Shown: piece by piece, positions 35,576 through 48,376 of the stretch
Position numbering within the stretch: the first letter of the stretch is position 1
How the letters are laid out: each line of letters starts with the position of its first letter
Assembly (NCBI GenBank): GCA_944739405.2
Contig: OX123182.2
Location: forward strand, 68,699,183-68,763,182
Reading direction: 5' to 3'
Origin: Euclidia mi
Lineage: Eukaryota; Arthropoda; Insecta; Lepidoptera; Erebidae
Length of the DNA stretch: 64,000 nt
The notes under the pieces: model-generated
The model's database searches: none
Told to the model about the DNA's origin: nothing
The model's input: only the letters and a program-made list of their open reading frames with translations
Translations under genes and position numbers: made by a program

Positions 35576-36700
35576 AGCGTAATTTGCTCACACGAATTAA
35601 TCACATGCTGATCTTTTTATGCTTTAGAATAATAATAATCTGCGAGACAGCTTCCAAGTATTTTACTACTTGATCAATGTAAGATCTTTTGTACACAGTT
35701 TTAATGTTCTTGTCGTATTAATATTACTTACAACCCTTTTACTAAGATAGCACACATTCATATTATTTTTCAGAATAGTTGATTAATTCACATCGTTTGT
35801 GGCTCATTTTATGATTCATTGATGATTGCATGATATAATTTATTGAAAATGTACGTCGTTATCACACGATGAAAATAGTTTTGTGTTATGTTGTTTCCTG
35901 AAGTTCGTTCATATCACGGCTGCGCCACGTTTGCACATAGGTGTCGAGGACATAGAATGGTAGACAATTACGATACGCTGAACTTCATATCCATGGACGT
36001 TCTTTAATAACGCAGATGAGAATACTATAACTACCCTGTAGTTTAAGAGTCAGCGAGAAAGCCTTTTTGGGTCACCCTCGCTCCGCGGAAAGCGTCATGC
36101 CCTATATTTTCAAATACCTTACCAATAACAGTTCCTAACGTAATAGGCCGGTCTATATATCTCTAGCGTAATTTGCTCACACGAATTAATCACATGCTGA
36201 TCTTTTTATGCTTTAGAATAATAATAATCTGCGAGACAGCTTCCAAGTATTTTACTACTTGATCAATGTAAGATCTTTTGTACACAGTTTTAATGTTCTT
36301 GTCGTATTAATATTACTTACAACCCTTTTACTAAGATAGCACACATTCATATTATTTTTCAGAATAGTTGATTAATTCACATCGTTTGTGGCTCATTTTA
36401 TGATTCATTGATGATTGCATGATATAATTTATTGAAAATGTACGTCGTTATCACACGATGAAAATAGTTTTGTGTTATGTTGTTTCCTGAAGTTCGTTCA
36501 TATCACGGCTGCGCCACGTTTGCACATAGGTGTCGAGGACATAGAATGGTAGACAATTACGATACGCTGAACTTCATATCCATGGACGTTCTTTAATAAC
36601 GCAGATGAGAATACTATAACTACCCTGTAGTTTAAGAGTCAGCGAGAAAGCCTTTTTGGGTCACCCTCGCTCCGCGGAAAGCGTCATGCCCTATATTTTC
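35522..36700. repeat. 589-bp tandem duplication overlapping the LINE 5' break
   Basis: Copies 35522-36110 and 36111-36700, direct, starting CAAATACCTTACCAATAAC. I noticed one substitution (T at 35541, A at 36130). The first 55 or so bases of each copy are LINE coding sequence, so the second copy contains an isolated LINE scrap. The duplication therefore happened after the LINE inserted. The remainder of each copy is unrecognised non-coding DNA. Confidence 0.88.
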
Positions 36701-37997
36701 TATGAAAACTGTTTGCGAGCTAAAAGTTCCTTTTACGAACGTTTTCTTCTTCGTATCACAGTTTCTTAAAGCAAACGAGGCTTACTTGTCTTCTCCTGCG
36801 AGTTGACGACTTGATTGAAATGAAACACGACTGAGATTACGTAATTACATTTATTTTAATTTATTTGTGACAAATAATGACAATACCTACATCAATTATT
36901 ATTAACTACTAAGTTTTATTTTTGAGCTTATGAGTTCTCTCAATTCCTAAATCAGCCAAGCCAAACTGACCTGTGTGAGTGAGTCGTCGAATATTTACAG
37001 TATTCACATAAAACGTGACGTAGTATCAGTTGTAGGTATACCGTGGTAACGTAACGTATATTACTTATACACAATTATGTTGTTACAAAATACACAGTGT
37101 TCCTATAATTTGAACTGGTATAGGGTTTGCAGTATAATTATTGATATTGCCATCCTGCTGCAGGCTGAAGTTTTTATTACTCAGATCTTTATAAGAAGAC
37201 ATGATATCAACTCAACAAAACAGAGTACATGACAGGTTAGATATATTTTATTACACAATAGTAAACAATACAAAGGTAATGGAAATATAAATGGCGCCCA
37301 CGAACGATGACAAATTACAATTGATTTTATTTAATGGTAACATATTATACATATTGCAATGAGTTGGTAACATAGAAAATAAGCATTGTTGTAGTATGTA
37401 ATAAGTTAAATTTACTTGTTTTTGGGACTAATATATAATCCATATAATAAAGTCAAATAATCAGCATTAGAACGGCAACTAAAAACCGAATTTATACAGT
37501 ACATCAGTAAATTATCGGCTGCTAATTTTAATGTAAGCCTGTGAGGCTTTTCTATAGAATAGTTAATTATTTACGATGCTTCAGTAATTGGCACATTTGA
37601 TTTTAGTTAATTACATTAAATTGCTTGTTATTGAAAACTGATTTCAAACTGTTGGTATATAAACTTCAGTCTACTAAAAGGATTTGTTAAATGTATTAAA
37701 AATTGATTTATAATATGTATTCAGGATTTTACCTTAAATACTAATATAGTAGGTTTCAATACAAAATTGTTATTTTGATTATGATCAATCACCTTAACGA
37801 CTGAGTTATCTATTTGTATTATAAAACTTTTCTTAAATCTCAAAACTGTACTGCTTGTTTTCATATCAGATTTATATTAATAACAAAGTTTAAAAATCCA
37901 TAAAACAACAAATCACATGATCCAAATATTTATAGTAAGATCCGATATACAAAATCTATGGTAGGTATGGTTTTTTCTCTTAAGCAAAATGACATGG

Positions 37998-38100
37998 ACA
38001 TTCATACATACATACTATGACATATATCGTCACGCCTTTTATCCCCGAAGGGGTAAGCAGAGGTGTATTTCTACACCCAAGACAACGACAGACTACGGAC
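37998..38100 (-). repeat. Solo LINE-tail fragment
   Basis: CATACATACATACTATGAC followed by CGTCACGCC and CCCCGAAGGGGTAAGCAGAG corresponds to the microsatellite tail and the last codons plus flank of the LINE seen at 9.1 and 12.4 kb. It then changes to TGTATTTCTACACCCAAGAC, as at 56.3 kb, suggesting a separate short subfamily that shares only the LINE end. Confidence 0.45.
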
Positions 38101-38942
38101 ATTCAAGATCGCAATATGTTAAATGAAACCTTCCGTCAAATATTTTTTATTACGAATGGTAGTCATAATTCTCACAGATTGCTGATATTGAAAACCAATT
38201 CGATATTTTATTGAACATGATAAAAGTTTGATTCAACATAATATTTGACAGACAGTTCGTTTTAATGTTGCCATTTGTGCAAGATAATGTCTTAATGGTA
38301 GATAATGTGAACAAAGTGAATAAAAATGACCTCCCTTCAGTAATTCAGAGTCGCCCCTCAATTATAATTCCTCGGTTCGCAATTATCGAGTAAAATGTTT
38401 ATCTATAATCGACTACCGCCTAACTACAATTTACATAATACTTAAAAATTTTGATTATTCAGTCGGGTTCCTTAACTCTACGACGAATATTTAATGTTAA
38501 CGAGTATACTAAACACACAAGTTACGCATTATGTGTCTTACAAGTACAATTATTTGTATTACTAAGTACCACGAGAATGTTAAATAAAAGCGATTAACTA
38601 CACAGTGTTGCTTTAACGTACGTTGCTAACTCGTGTAGGTATTTTATAGAACTAGCCGGCTCTTTACAAATTAATAAACGAGGCAAAAAATAACGACATA
38701 AGGCAGCTCTATAAGTTACAAGAAATATTTACTGAATTGATTAGAACGGCAGTACTGGTACCGCTTAAAGATCTTGTCATCCTTTGCCAACATTATTTAC
38801 ATAACTTACTTGCACATACTACAAAACTCGTGCCATCCACTCTACATCAAGGATTAAATTTAATACAGCACTTGATTGACGTAAAATTAAAATATACAAT
38901 ACGTTTATTTTACATACATAGCTTAATATACATATACGTATA

Positions 38943-39008
38943 GCTTTTGTATCTTGAGTGACGGAAACAGTTGTACTGTTTCCGTCACTCAAGATATATT
39001 ACAAAGCT
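38943..39008. repeat. Hairpin with 22-bp perfect core
   Basis: The core arms 38950-38971 and 38975-38996 (TATCTTGAGTGACGGAAACA on the left) are perfectly complementary around a 3-base loop. The flanking AGCTTTTG and ACAAAGCT extend the pairing with small bulges. A small-RNA precursor, foldback remnant or replication-slippage palindrome are all possible. Confidence 0.6.
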
Positions 39009-39644
39009 TTTAACGATTATCACTTCATCCTTTACTAGAATTAAAAATCGGAAAATCATTTTAAGTCATTAATATTAATTAATGTTCCTTTGTATAGTAT
39101 TTATACGACAGTGCTTACGTATTTACATTAACTGAATTGCAGTGATTTAATACGCAAAAGCTTCTAACGTTTTACTACCGGTTTTAATTCGACGTTCACT
39201 AATCTAAGTGTTCGACTTACGACTACATGCTGTACAAGACATAGTAGGTAACTTGTTATAGATTACTATGCAACTCAAAGACAGATGAAACGAATGAAGA
39301 TGGGTAATGTTATCATTTAAAAGTTTGCGCCACGCCCGTAGGTACTAAACAACATTGAGACTAGTTGGGGTACGTTCACAAGTACAAAGAATTACAATGT
39401 ATTCTTTGCACAATAGTCGTGTTTTGTGGATGCGTTTTATTGTGATGCTCCATTCTTTACGAACAACATTAGGGAGAGCACGCGAACTTAACTCGCAATT
39501 TTTTTATGAAATGAAATGAAATGAAATGAAATGAAATGAAATTATTCTTTATTTCGTGTAAACTTTGTATAAAGTGCTTACGAAACGTCAATTTTAAATT
39601 TATCAGTTGTACAAGTTTATATTTTTATGTTGAATTGGAGCAGC

Positions 39645-42638
39645 TCAATCCCAAGCATTTTTGTCGTCTATATAATCGGAAATTTTATAATATGCTTTTA
39701 AACACAACTTAGTTTTAACAATTATCTTAAATTTATTTATTGTTAAATTTCTTATATTAAGAGGGAGCTTGTTATAAAAGCGTATACACTGCCCCATAAA
39801 ACGGTTACTTATTTTGTGGAGGCGGGTGCTATGAACTTCAAGATTATACTTATGTCTAGTATTTACAGTGTGAAGATCACTTTTTTTACTAAATTTGTCA
39901 ATATTCTTGTGGACATATAAGAGATTATCGTATATATATTGCGATACAACAGTTAGAATGCCTATCTCACTGAACTTTCCTCTTAGAGAAACACGAGGAC
40001 CAAGGTTGTAAATTCCCCTTATTGCTCTTTTCTGCAGAACGAATATTGTGTTAAGGTCTGCAGCATTCCCCCAGAGAAGAATCCCATAAGACATAATACT
40101 ATGAAAGTAACTGAAATAAACCATTCTAGCTGTATCTATATCTGTAAGGCGTCTGATTGTCCTAACTGCATAAGCTGCAGAACTAAGTTTGCCCGAAAGT
40201 CTTTCTTTATGCGGACCCCATTGGAGTTTGGTATCAAGCATAATACCTAGAAACTTAGTTGTCCTGACGGGCTCAATTCTGAATTCCTTAAGTTGTACAT
40301 TGGTTTCCATCTGTTTAACATTGGGCATTGAGAATTTTAATAGTTTGGTTTTCTTATCATTAAGTAATAAATTATTTACATTAAACCAACTAACAACTTT
40401 AGAGAGTGCATTGTTTACTACGTCAAAATTTATCTGTTGTCGTCTAATATTAAAAAATTAAGGAGGTGTCATCCGCGAACAACACAATCTCATGATTCTT
40501 TTTTACATAATAAGGTAGATCGTTAATATAAATCAAAAAAAGAAATGGTTCGAGAATTGACCCCTGCGGGACTCCCAGTTTTAAGGCAGAACCTGGAGAT
40601 GTCTTGTCATTGATCTGGACCTTCTGGATTCTGTTGCCCAAGTAGGAAACCAGGAGATCGAGAGCTTTGTTCCTAACGCCGTAATGATACAATTTCCTGA
40701 CCAGAGTGTCATGATGTACACAATCAAACGCTTTTGACAAGTCGCAAAAAATACCTATTGCATCTTGCGACTTCTCCCAAGCTGCAAATATACTTTTGAG
40801 TAGCTCAACTCCTGGTCAGTAGTCGAACGACCCCTCGTAAATCCGAACTGTTTCTCGTGGAGTAGATTATGTCTATTGAAATAACTAAGCAACTGACTAA
40901 GAATTAATTTTTCAAAAATTTTACTAAGTGTCGGCAATACAGAAATAGGTCGAAAATTAGAAGGGTCGGTTGTGTCACCAGATTTAAATAAAGGTATAAC
41001 TTTACTATATTTCATTAAGTCAGGAAATATTCCAGAAGCGACGCAACCGTTGAATACCGCTGCAAGATGTGGAGCAATTATACTAATAATAAATGAAGTA
41101 GTCTTCACTGACGGTCCCCACAAATCCATTGTCTTTTTCATATTTAAAGTTTTAAATTGTTTAATAATATCGTTAGTAGTAACAACAGTGAATTCAAAGG
41201 CTGCATCACATTCTGGCACGCACTCCCTAAGAAGCATTTCAGCAGACATAGAAGATGAGTTGAGCGACTCTGTTGTCACTATAGGTATATTAGCAAAGAA
41301 ATTTTCAAATTCTGTCGCAACTTCCAGGTCCTCTGAAATACTCACATTATTGATTTTTAACAGGTAGTCGCGGCTGCGTGCTTTGGCTCTGCCAGTTTCA
41401 TTGTTGATCACATTCCAGATAGCCTTCATACTGTTTTCTGATAGTTTTATTTTATTTCTCAAATAAATAGATTTTGCCGTGTTACAAGCTTGTCTAAATA
41501 TTTTGGAATATTTTCTTACGTAATGAATAAAGGTCTGACTATTATTATAGGACTTTTCATTATACAGTTCATATAACCTAATTCGGCTTTTATGAATACC
41601 TTCAGTTGCCCAATCACTAAACATCAGACGGTCAGTTACATTAAATTTTTTGGATGTAAATACAGTCTGAAATTCGTCATTAATTAATTTAAATAAGTAG
41701 TTATATAACTGATCCGGATGGTCATGATGAGGCAACCAACGCATTTTTCGAGATAAATTTTTTTTAAAAGTTTTAAGTCGTTTCTCATTTATTGGTATAT
41801 ATTTAACAATTTTTCTCTGTTCTCTCGGGCATTCTCTTGGACAACAGATTAACTGCCCACTGTGATCTGACTGAAGCATATTAATCAAAGATTTGTGTAT
41901 TGGTTTTATACTAGTAAATATATTATCAATACAAGTACCACTTGTGGCAGTCACTCTAGTTGGTTCATAGAAATTATGACATAAATTGTATGACTTAAGT
42001 AAATTTAAAAAATTGATAGTTGAAGAGCATTTTTCTAATATGTTAATGTTAAAGTCTCCACAAATAGCAACCGTTTTACGGCAATTACAAACTTTGCTTA
42101 GAGCATCCTCCATAATAACTAAAAAACTTTCAAATTGTGCACATGGAGGTTTGTATACACTCATAACAATGAACTGCTCAAACTCAACACATGTAATCTC
42201 TACTACTCGCTCAACAGAGAGGCTCACAATGTCAGTCCTTTCTTTAAATTTTAGAAATTTACTTGCTATGATTAACGAGCCACCATGGATAAAATTTTCT
42301 CTACTGAACGAGCTTACAACCTGGTGGTTATTAAAATTGAATATGAACTGGTGGCTTCTTAGCCAATGTTCTGTAATGCATAAAATATCAATATTGTTAC
42401 AGTTCATAAACAATTCCAATTCTAACTCCTTACCCATCAACCCTTGTATATTTTGATGCACCAGGTTGATACAATTTTTAAAATTATTGTTTGAATGTGT
42501 GGTTGAGGGAACTATGTTTTTGTCACTTAAACTAGGTACAAAATTTGGTGTCTTATTAAATATATTGCCAGAGATTGACTCTATTGTCTCAGAAGTCAAT
42601 TTAAAGAATTTGGAACGGATTCCAAGCTTATATTGCAT
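39645..42638 (-). pseudogene. CR1-like LINE ORF2: endonuclease and reverse transcriptase, frame-broken
   Basis: Starts with ATG at 42638. The first 627 codons are open: APE-type endonuclease (INLVHQNIQGLMGKELELE, CITEHWL, GGSLIIASKF, MSVYKPPCAQFE, AICGDFNINIL, GTCIDNIF, SDHSGQLI) at about residues 55-270, then a linker and the RT start (NFRPISVLPTLSKIFEK, FGFTRGRST). A one-base indel near 40815 shifts frame. The next frame has FCDLSKAFDCVHH (motif A), LGVPQGSILEPFLFLIYIND (motif B) and FADDTSLI (motif C, intact). A second one-base indel at a run of six A (40452-40457) shifts again, and the last frame has FLGIMLDTKLQWGPH and the C-terminus ending at 39645. All catalytic motifs are present. With two single-base breaks this is either a very recent pseudogene or a sequencing artefact. 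Confidence 0.82.
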
Positions 42639-44155
42639 GTCAAATTTGACTGCTCAATAAAAGCAGTGTGGTTAGCCAAAACCTTGGCTGAGTTATTAAT
42701 ATAATAAGCTAGTGATGATGCTATTTGTCTTTTATAAAATTGTGATATATAATAATTATCATATGTCAAATAAAAATTTCTAATTAAAGCATTAGAGTCA
42801 ATAATGTCAATCAAATTATTATAAAATGTCATAGTATGCAATTTTGAATTAATCTTAAATCTATAATCATTTTCAGCTTGACGCAACAGGTTACTGTAAG
42901 GAAAAGCAAGTAACAGAATTTTTCTAACTTTTAAATTGAGTTATTGGTCAAAATATCTCTGTATTACATTTATATTTGCATTTCCTCTTCTCCCAATAAA
43001 TATAATAATTTTTGTTTCAGGACAGTATGTTTTAGATAAAATAGATTGCATTATTTGAGAATAAGTTGCTCCAGGCATACATATGTTAGTAATAGCTAAA
43101 CCTGTCCTTTGCCGCAACAACTGGCTCATGTTTTTCCCTATCTCATCACTAAACATTAATAGTTTGTTGGTGTTTGTGATGTGGGGTGAGAAGGAAATAC
43201 CAAGATTAGAATCAATGGTGCTGTTACCCGCTGCATCAGACGGTGATAACAAATCAGAGCAATAATTTAATGTAGCTGGCTGTGAATGACTCCGTGATTA
43301 TTATTGGTAAGGGATTGGAGCCTCTGCTCATTATACTTACACAAGTCCTCTAAGTCATCCATTGCCAAGATATGCTCATTTATTTGTTTTTGTGATAAAT
43401 TATATTTTTTTGTCATGTTCAACAAAGATTCTTGTAAACTGTCAATCTCCGTTTGCAAACAATGAATATCAGCATCATACTTTAATAGGTTAGAATCTAA
43501 TTTAGCTAGACATACTGACATCTGTTCCTTTACATTAACATATTTTTTGCAATAATCTATATTAATACTTGATTTCTTGTACATTCACCACAATTTTTCC
43601 TTTTTCCTGATAAATTTATTAATTTTAACATACTTCTTCAATTTATAACAGGCTTTTATGTTTCTAAATGACTGAATAGATGAATTAGATTCTGTTAAAT
43701 CAATAGTCACTATGTTTCTACTGCTATCATCGGAGATGGCAGAAACCATGCATGGAACGCTACCAACCAGCTCATCAAATAGCGATTGTGTTGTAACTTG
43801 TGATTAGCGTTGTGATTTCATAGACTGGTTTGCACTTTGTAATAAGTTAATATGATTATTGGCCTCACTTAGGAGACCCTCCAATTCAGTGATGCGTTTG
43901 AGAGCTTTCTCAAATTCATCACTGCTCTCTATCGTCTATCCCTCTATCCCTTTCGTCTAAAGAAGTGACTAAATTAGAGTGCATTTCTGCCATCTCACTC
44001 CTAAGCTGAGAGTTTTTCCCTAAAATCTGTAGCATTTCCCTCTCATTGTCCTCATGTTCACTTTGTAGTGACTGACACAAATCCTTATATTTCTTTAGTT
44101 CAGTAAGGGTCACCTGTAATTTCTCATCGTCTTGGCGTGCCCTTCTGGTCATCAT
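42596..44155 (-). pseudogene. CR1-like LINE ORF1: coiled coil plus esterase-like region, frame-broken
   Basis: Begins with tandem ATGs at 44155/44152 (MMTRRARQDDEKLQVTLTEL). The N-terminal half is a long coiled coil (LKKYKDLCQSLQSEHEDNER; ALKRITELEGLLSEANNHIN), with a frame change near 43920 and a TAA at about 43804-43806. Coding continues past it in the same frame to about 43590. Then 43584-43267 gives more coiled coil (VKEQMSVCLAKLDSNLLKYD). The C-terminal half (43252-42941 and 42886-42596) contains ITNICMPGATYSQIMQSI and ETKIIIFIGRRGN, which resembles the central part of the SGNH/GDSL esterase fold described in CR1 ORF1 proteins. The catalytic Ser block is not clear to me. ORF1 proteins bind element RNA. 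Overlap with ORF2 at the 3' end is about 43 bases. Confidence 0.6.
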
Positions 44156-44300
44156 CTTGTTAAAAAGTAAATAAACAAAGCAAGAAAGGTCACTGAGGTT
44201 TGTGTAAGACACCTACAAAGTTGTATGAGTAAATTGTGATATGCTAACTTGGTATGTTGCTTGTGTAAGGTGTACGAAAGTCAAATAAGAAGTAAACTCA

Positions 44301-47300
44301 CCTCAAAATGGCTCAAATTTAGCTATTATTGTAAAAATAATGCAAATTCTTTTAAATAAAATTGTACGTTAGTTTGACAGTTCACTTACTTGACTTTGCA
44401 AAACTTTTACAACTTGTTAAAACAACACTTATCACTGTTATTATACGACAATTATAATTATCACAGCTTATTACGTAAGGAATTAGCAAGTTAGGCACAT
44501 TATTATTAATTATATAGATTTAAAACTAATAAATTATTGGGAGAAATACAGTTTTACGTTAAACCGCCAGTGTTGCCAGAAGCCAAAAAAACTATGTTAT
44601 TGTTATTCGCCTGCTCGTCCCGGCTTATTATTTCATGATTCAATTGCTTTACTTCACTGTTCGGCTAATTTCCAATTTACTTGAATGTCTCATTCTAGTT
44701 TGGGTGATACTGAAACACGCGCATGTAAGTATGTGCTAAGATAAAGAAGGGATAGCGTTTTGGTATATCGTTTGATCGATTTGGCTGTAAATACTCAATT
44801 TCAACAATAATGCAAAAATTGCGAAAACAATATCAAAATTCTACTTTAAGTCATATACCCGTATCGTTGTCTCTCAAACTTGTATCTTATCCTATTGCGA
44901 TGGTAATTTCGAATAGATTATTATTATTCAATTGACGCACGTTTATTAAGATTTCTTAATCCTAATTCACTTTCCTCTATTACTAGTAACGCGTCTTAAT
45001 TACCACAAAACAATAAAACAAGCTGGATATTTTACAAAAACACAAAAGTAATCGTTGGTAGGTTTATCCCTCATTGAGGAAAGCGTATTTTAAAACCTAT
45101 TGTTAATTACGTCCCTCTCAAAGTCTATAGAACGGTAAAGGTCATGATGTGTATTGCACTTATGGGATTACTTGTCCGTACCGACAGAGAGAAGAAATTT
45201 CTTCTAAATGGTTCAAAACACGCTCTAACCTACGATTCAAGTCGAGGTAAGCGTTTCAAGGCACATACTTTTAGAAACAATAGTAAGGTGGTACAGATGG
45301 AAAACGTAGCTGTACCACCGTCAGGTAAGGTTACGTCAGATGAGTTGAAATCAGAGCGACCGCTAGAAGCGTAGCCTACAATAAGTTCAGTAATACACGA
45401 TGAACCTTCTAGTTTACTAATCCCGAGCGCCCGGCTACTGATACGCGGCGCCTCGGCGCCTCGGCGACCGCCATCCAAATTACCCTATAGTGTCTTTATA
45501 TCAATCATAATTATGGTACCATTAATACATAAAAACCCAAATCAAAGCTCTTAAAGTTCATAAAACGTATAACCTGCACTTTATCACCAATTTCACAAAA
45601 GTCAAAGAACATTTTCCAATAACACAACCCACACTTTATACGAAAAGAAGTAACCGTCACAAAACGTGATGTAATATCACGAATTAAGTATCGCACACTC
45701 CGCCATTTGCAATAGTGGGAATATGATTTCCATTAGTCTTCTCGTGAATGCGGCAGGAGTGGTGCGTGGGCTCCGGTCAAAAAACTGGAGGTGGTGTTCG
45801 CGTGTCACAGGGGATGGGGAGGCAGGCGGCGCGGTACAGGTGAAAGGCGGCGTGCAACAGAGCGGGCGCGCGCGGCGGCAGCACGGGCGACAGCGAGCCG
45901 GCACTGCGACCCGTGACGGCGGGCGCTACACGTGCGTGCACGCGCCCGCCGCCACGGGTCACCCACCCGCCAGCGCGTCCTCCGGCTCCGGCGTTAATAA
46001 AATAATGTCACACCACTGCTGTTAATGAGACAGCAAAGCTGCCGAAGGGGCTTTGATTGCAAAATTGGCGTAAAGCCAAGCCTTCAATGCTCAAGCTTAC
46101 TGCTCGTACAAATTGTACCTCCATACTGACTGTAGCAAAAAAGCGAAATTGAATTATTACTATTTTCCGTCCATAGGATATTTTCGTTGCAGTTCGTGCA
46201 TATACCTAGTGTAAACAAGTGGTACATGCGAATGCAGTTGTAACTACCGTGATATATAGGTATTATGAAACTATATTTACTAAAGCGAATAAAAATTGTG
46301 TCATGAGTTCAAAAATCAAAGCTGATTGTTATGGAATCGGGTATGGAATTGGACAGTGATGCAGTCGAAATTTGAGTTGAATTTGAGTCGCCTATTGAAA
46401 AATGTTCTCAATCGGATGATCGTTTCAAACAATTCAATTTCGCAGCATTTGGGAAACATTTTTATGCAATATTAGGTCTAATAGGAATAAACAGTAACTC
46501 AGGTGTTGAGAGGGATTCGTTGTTTACTTGGAAGCTACTTAGTTTTAGTAATTTTGTAGGGGAATATTAAAATCGAAAGTAATAATATTAGCTAAAATAC
46601 ATACATATCGTAATGAGACTTGGAGTAATTGCCACGTATCAATCACCCTAGATACTACTAATGAGTCAAACGTGCAAAATGTCAATCATGTAATGTTATC
46701 GTCATGCAGCGGAACTGTTCATCCATCGGACACAATTGATGGCTTACAAAAAATGATTTTTGCCTTTGGCTCCTGATTTATTAAAAAGTAAAAATTTGTC
46801 AAAACGCTCTAAATAACAAATGACTTACATTATCTCTTCGCACCGGTATTGTAGCGGATAATAATTAAATATTAGATACATATTCGTTCTTTTTACAAAT
46901 TAATAATTAATACACATTAAGGAAATAAAGCTATATAAGAATAAACAAAATGAAGAGTTCAAAAACGTAATAGCAATATTTGGAGCCTACAGGGTGGAGG
47001 ACACGTGAGGCGATGATACGATGATGTGTTGTCACATCAGAGAGAGTTCGTACGTGACCCGTTCAGTAAGTCGTTCGTAAGTCGACAACCTCGTCGATTA
47101 TATTATCATCTATCTTTGAGCACATCCTTTAGCTCACAGATACTTAACTCTCCTATGATCGTGTTATCTACATATTTTTATCTGCCCACTTACTTATATT
47201 ACAAGGTATTTACAATAAAGTTTATGTTAGGACACTCAGTGACAGAGAAAAGGGGAGAGACCAATAAAAGTACTTTTATGAGGTACCTGCCGACCTATCG

Positions 47301-47968
47301 TAAACTACAAAGTTCTTATATATGATAGATACCCTTTCCCCGAACATGCGTTGACACGGTTAACCTTTTAAGGTTCTACGAGAAAATATGAAATGTCTTG
47401 AAAATAAACTTTTTTTGCTGAAGGTGCTTTCTATTCGGCCGATCTTTTATCGTTGCGTAAAGTAACTTGCGTGGAAAGTGACATTAAATGTTCTCTTTTG
47501 GCGAAGGACATACTGGTTGTTAAGTAAACGTATTACAATTTTTTTTGTTTTATTTAGTGGAATGAGATACGTACTTCAGTTTTAGATAAGTACAGTAAGT
47601 ACTGGAAACAACATATTATTATGTCGGAGCGCACCTGTGGAACACATCAACCACACTTTAGTACGTGAAACTAACGTTAATGAAAACACAAATATTATTA
47701 TCTATGAAGGTACCTGCACTTACAACATATTTTAGGAGGCATTAGTTAACGTGCGAACTTACTACATAAATAGGGTTCAGTACCGGCATCATTTGGCGGA
47801 CCAGATTGGTGGCTCCTAGTAATTTTACTTGTTCCCGTGGGAGCCTTTAAACTATCGACTACAGACACTGTACCACCTACTAAACTCAGTTATTGGTGCA
47901 TTGGTCATATAAACTAGTTTCAATTACCTGAGATCGTTTTATTACGCATAGCAAACATCATATCTTCT
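44301..47968. other. No gene recognised; GC-rich island near 45.4-46.0 kb
   Basis: The only notable structure is the GC-rich segment (45420-46000), annotated separately. Other frames are short and lack domains. Confidence 0.35.
45780..45995 (+). other. GC-rich island, possible exon (weak)
   Basis: A plus-strand open stretch follows a plausible acceptor (GTGTCACAG at about 45809). It reads GDGEAGGAVQVKGG and later TRDGGRYTCVHAPAATG, the latter resembling the DxGxYxC block of an immunoglobulin-like domain, and ends SSGSG before AT-rich sequence. The minus strand is also open, as expected from composition, so the coding reading is weak. It could equally be a promoter-proximal GC-rich patch of an unrecognised host gene. 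Confidence 0.2.
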
Positions 47969-48376
47969 TAATATATAAAATCCTTGCGTTACTGACTGAC
48001 TGACAGACAGGCTACAGCCGAAACTATTGGGCGCAGGAAGCTGAAATTTGGCATGTATGTTCCTTGGGGACCGTAGGGGTGCACTAAGAAGGGATTCCCG
48101 AAATTCCCACGGGATCGGCCAAAACGGGTAAATTTTAATAAAATGCAGGCGTAGCTGCTGGCGTCCTCTAGTAATATATAAAATCCTTGCGTTACTGACT
48201 GACTGACAGACAAGCTACAGCCAAAACTATTGGGCGCAGGAAGCTGAAATTTGGCATGCATGTTCCAAGGGGACCGTAGGGGCGCACTAAGCAGGGATTT
48301 CCAGAAATACCCACGGGATCGGTCAAAACAGATAAATTTAAAAAAATGTGCAGGCGTAGCTGCTGGCGTCCTCTAG
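47969..48376. repeat. Two tandem ~203-bp Helitron-like units
   Basis: Unit 1 is 47969-48171 and unit 2 is 48172-48376, direct, each starting TAATATATAAAATCCTTGCG and ending GGCGTCCTCTAG. They differ at scattered positions (for example AAGAAGGGATTCCCG against AAGCAGGGATTTCCA), so the duplication is older than the others in this window. The CTAG end resembles Helitron 3' termini and the start of unit 2 directly abuts it. The minus-strand frames over this area are shadows of the repeat. Confidence 0.55.

Larger units (their letters stand above)
36701..39508. other. No gene recognised; LINE-tail scrap and hairpin
   Basis: AT-rich. Contains a scrap of the CACGCC...CCCCGAAGGGGTAAGCAGAG LINE tail at 37998-38100 and the hairpin at 38943-39008. 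No domain-bearing frame. Confidence 0.35.
39509..44300 (-). mobile_element. Near full-length CR1-like LINE
   Basis: Minus-strand non-LTR retrotransposon with ORF1 (44155 to 42596), ORF2 (42638 to 39645) and a 3' tail made of repeated ATTTC units (39509-39541 on the plus strand as ATGAA repeats). ORF1 and ORF2 overlap by about 40 bases. The 5' boundary is not defined by sequence. I set it just beyond the ORF1 start. Frames are broken at a few points by one-base indels and one in-frame stop, while long stretches remain clean. An esterase-like ORF1 and an APE-type ORF2 are typical of CR1-group elements. Confidence 0.75.
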
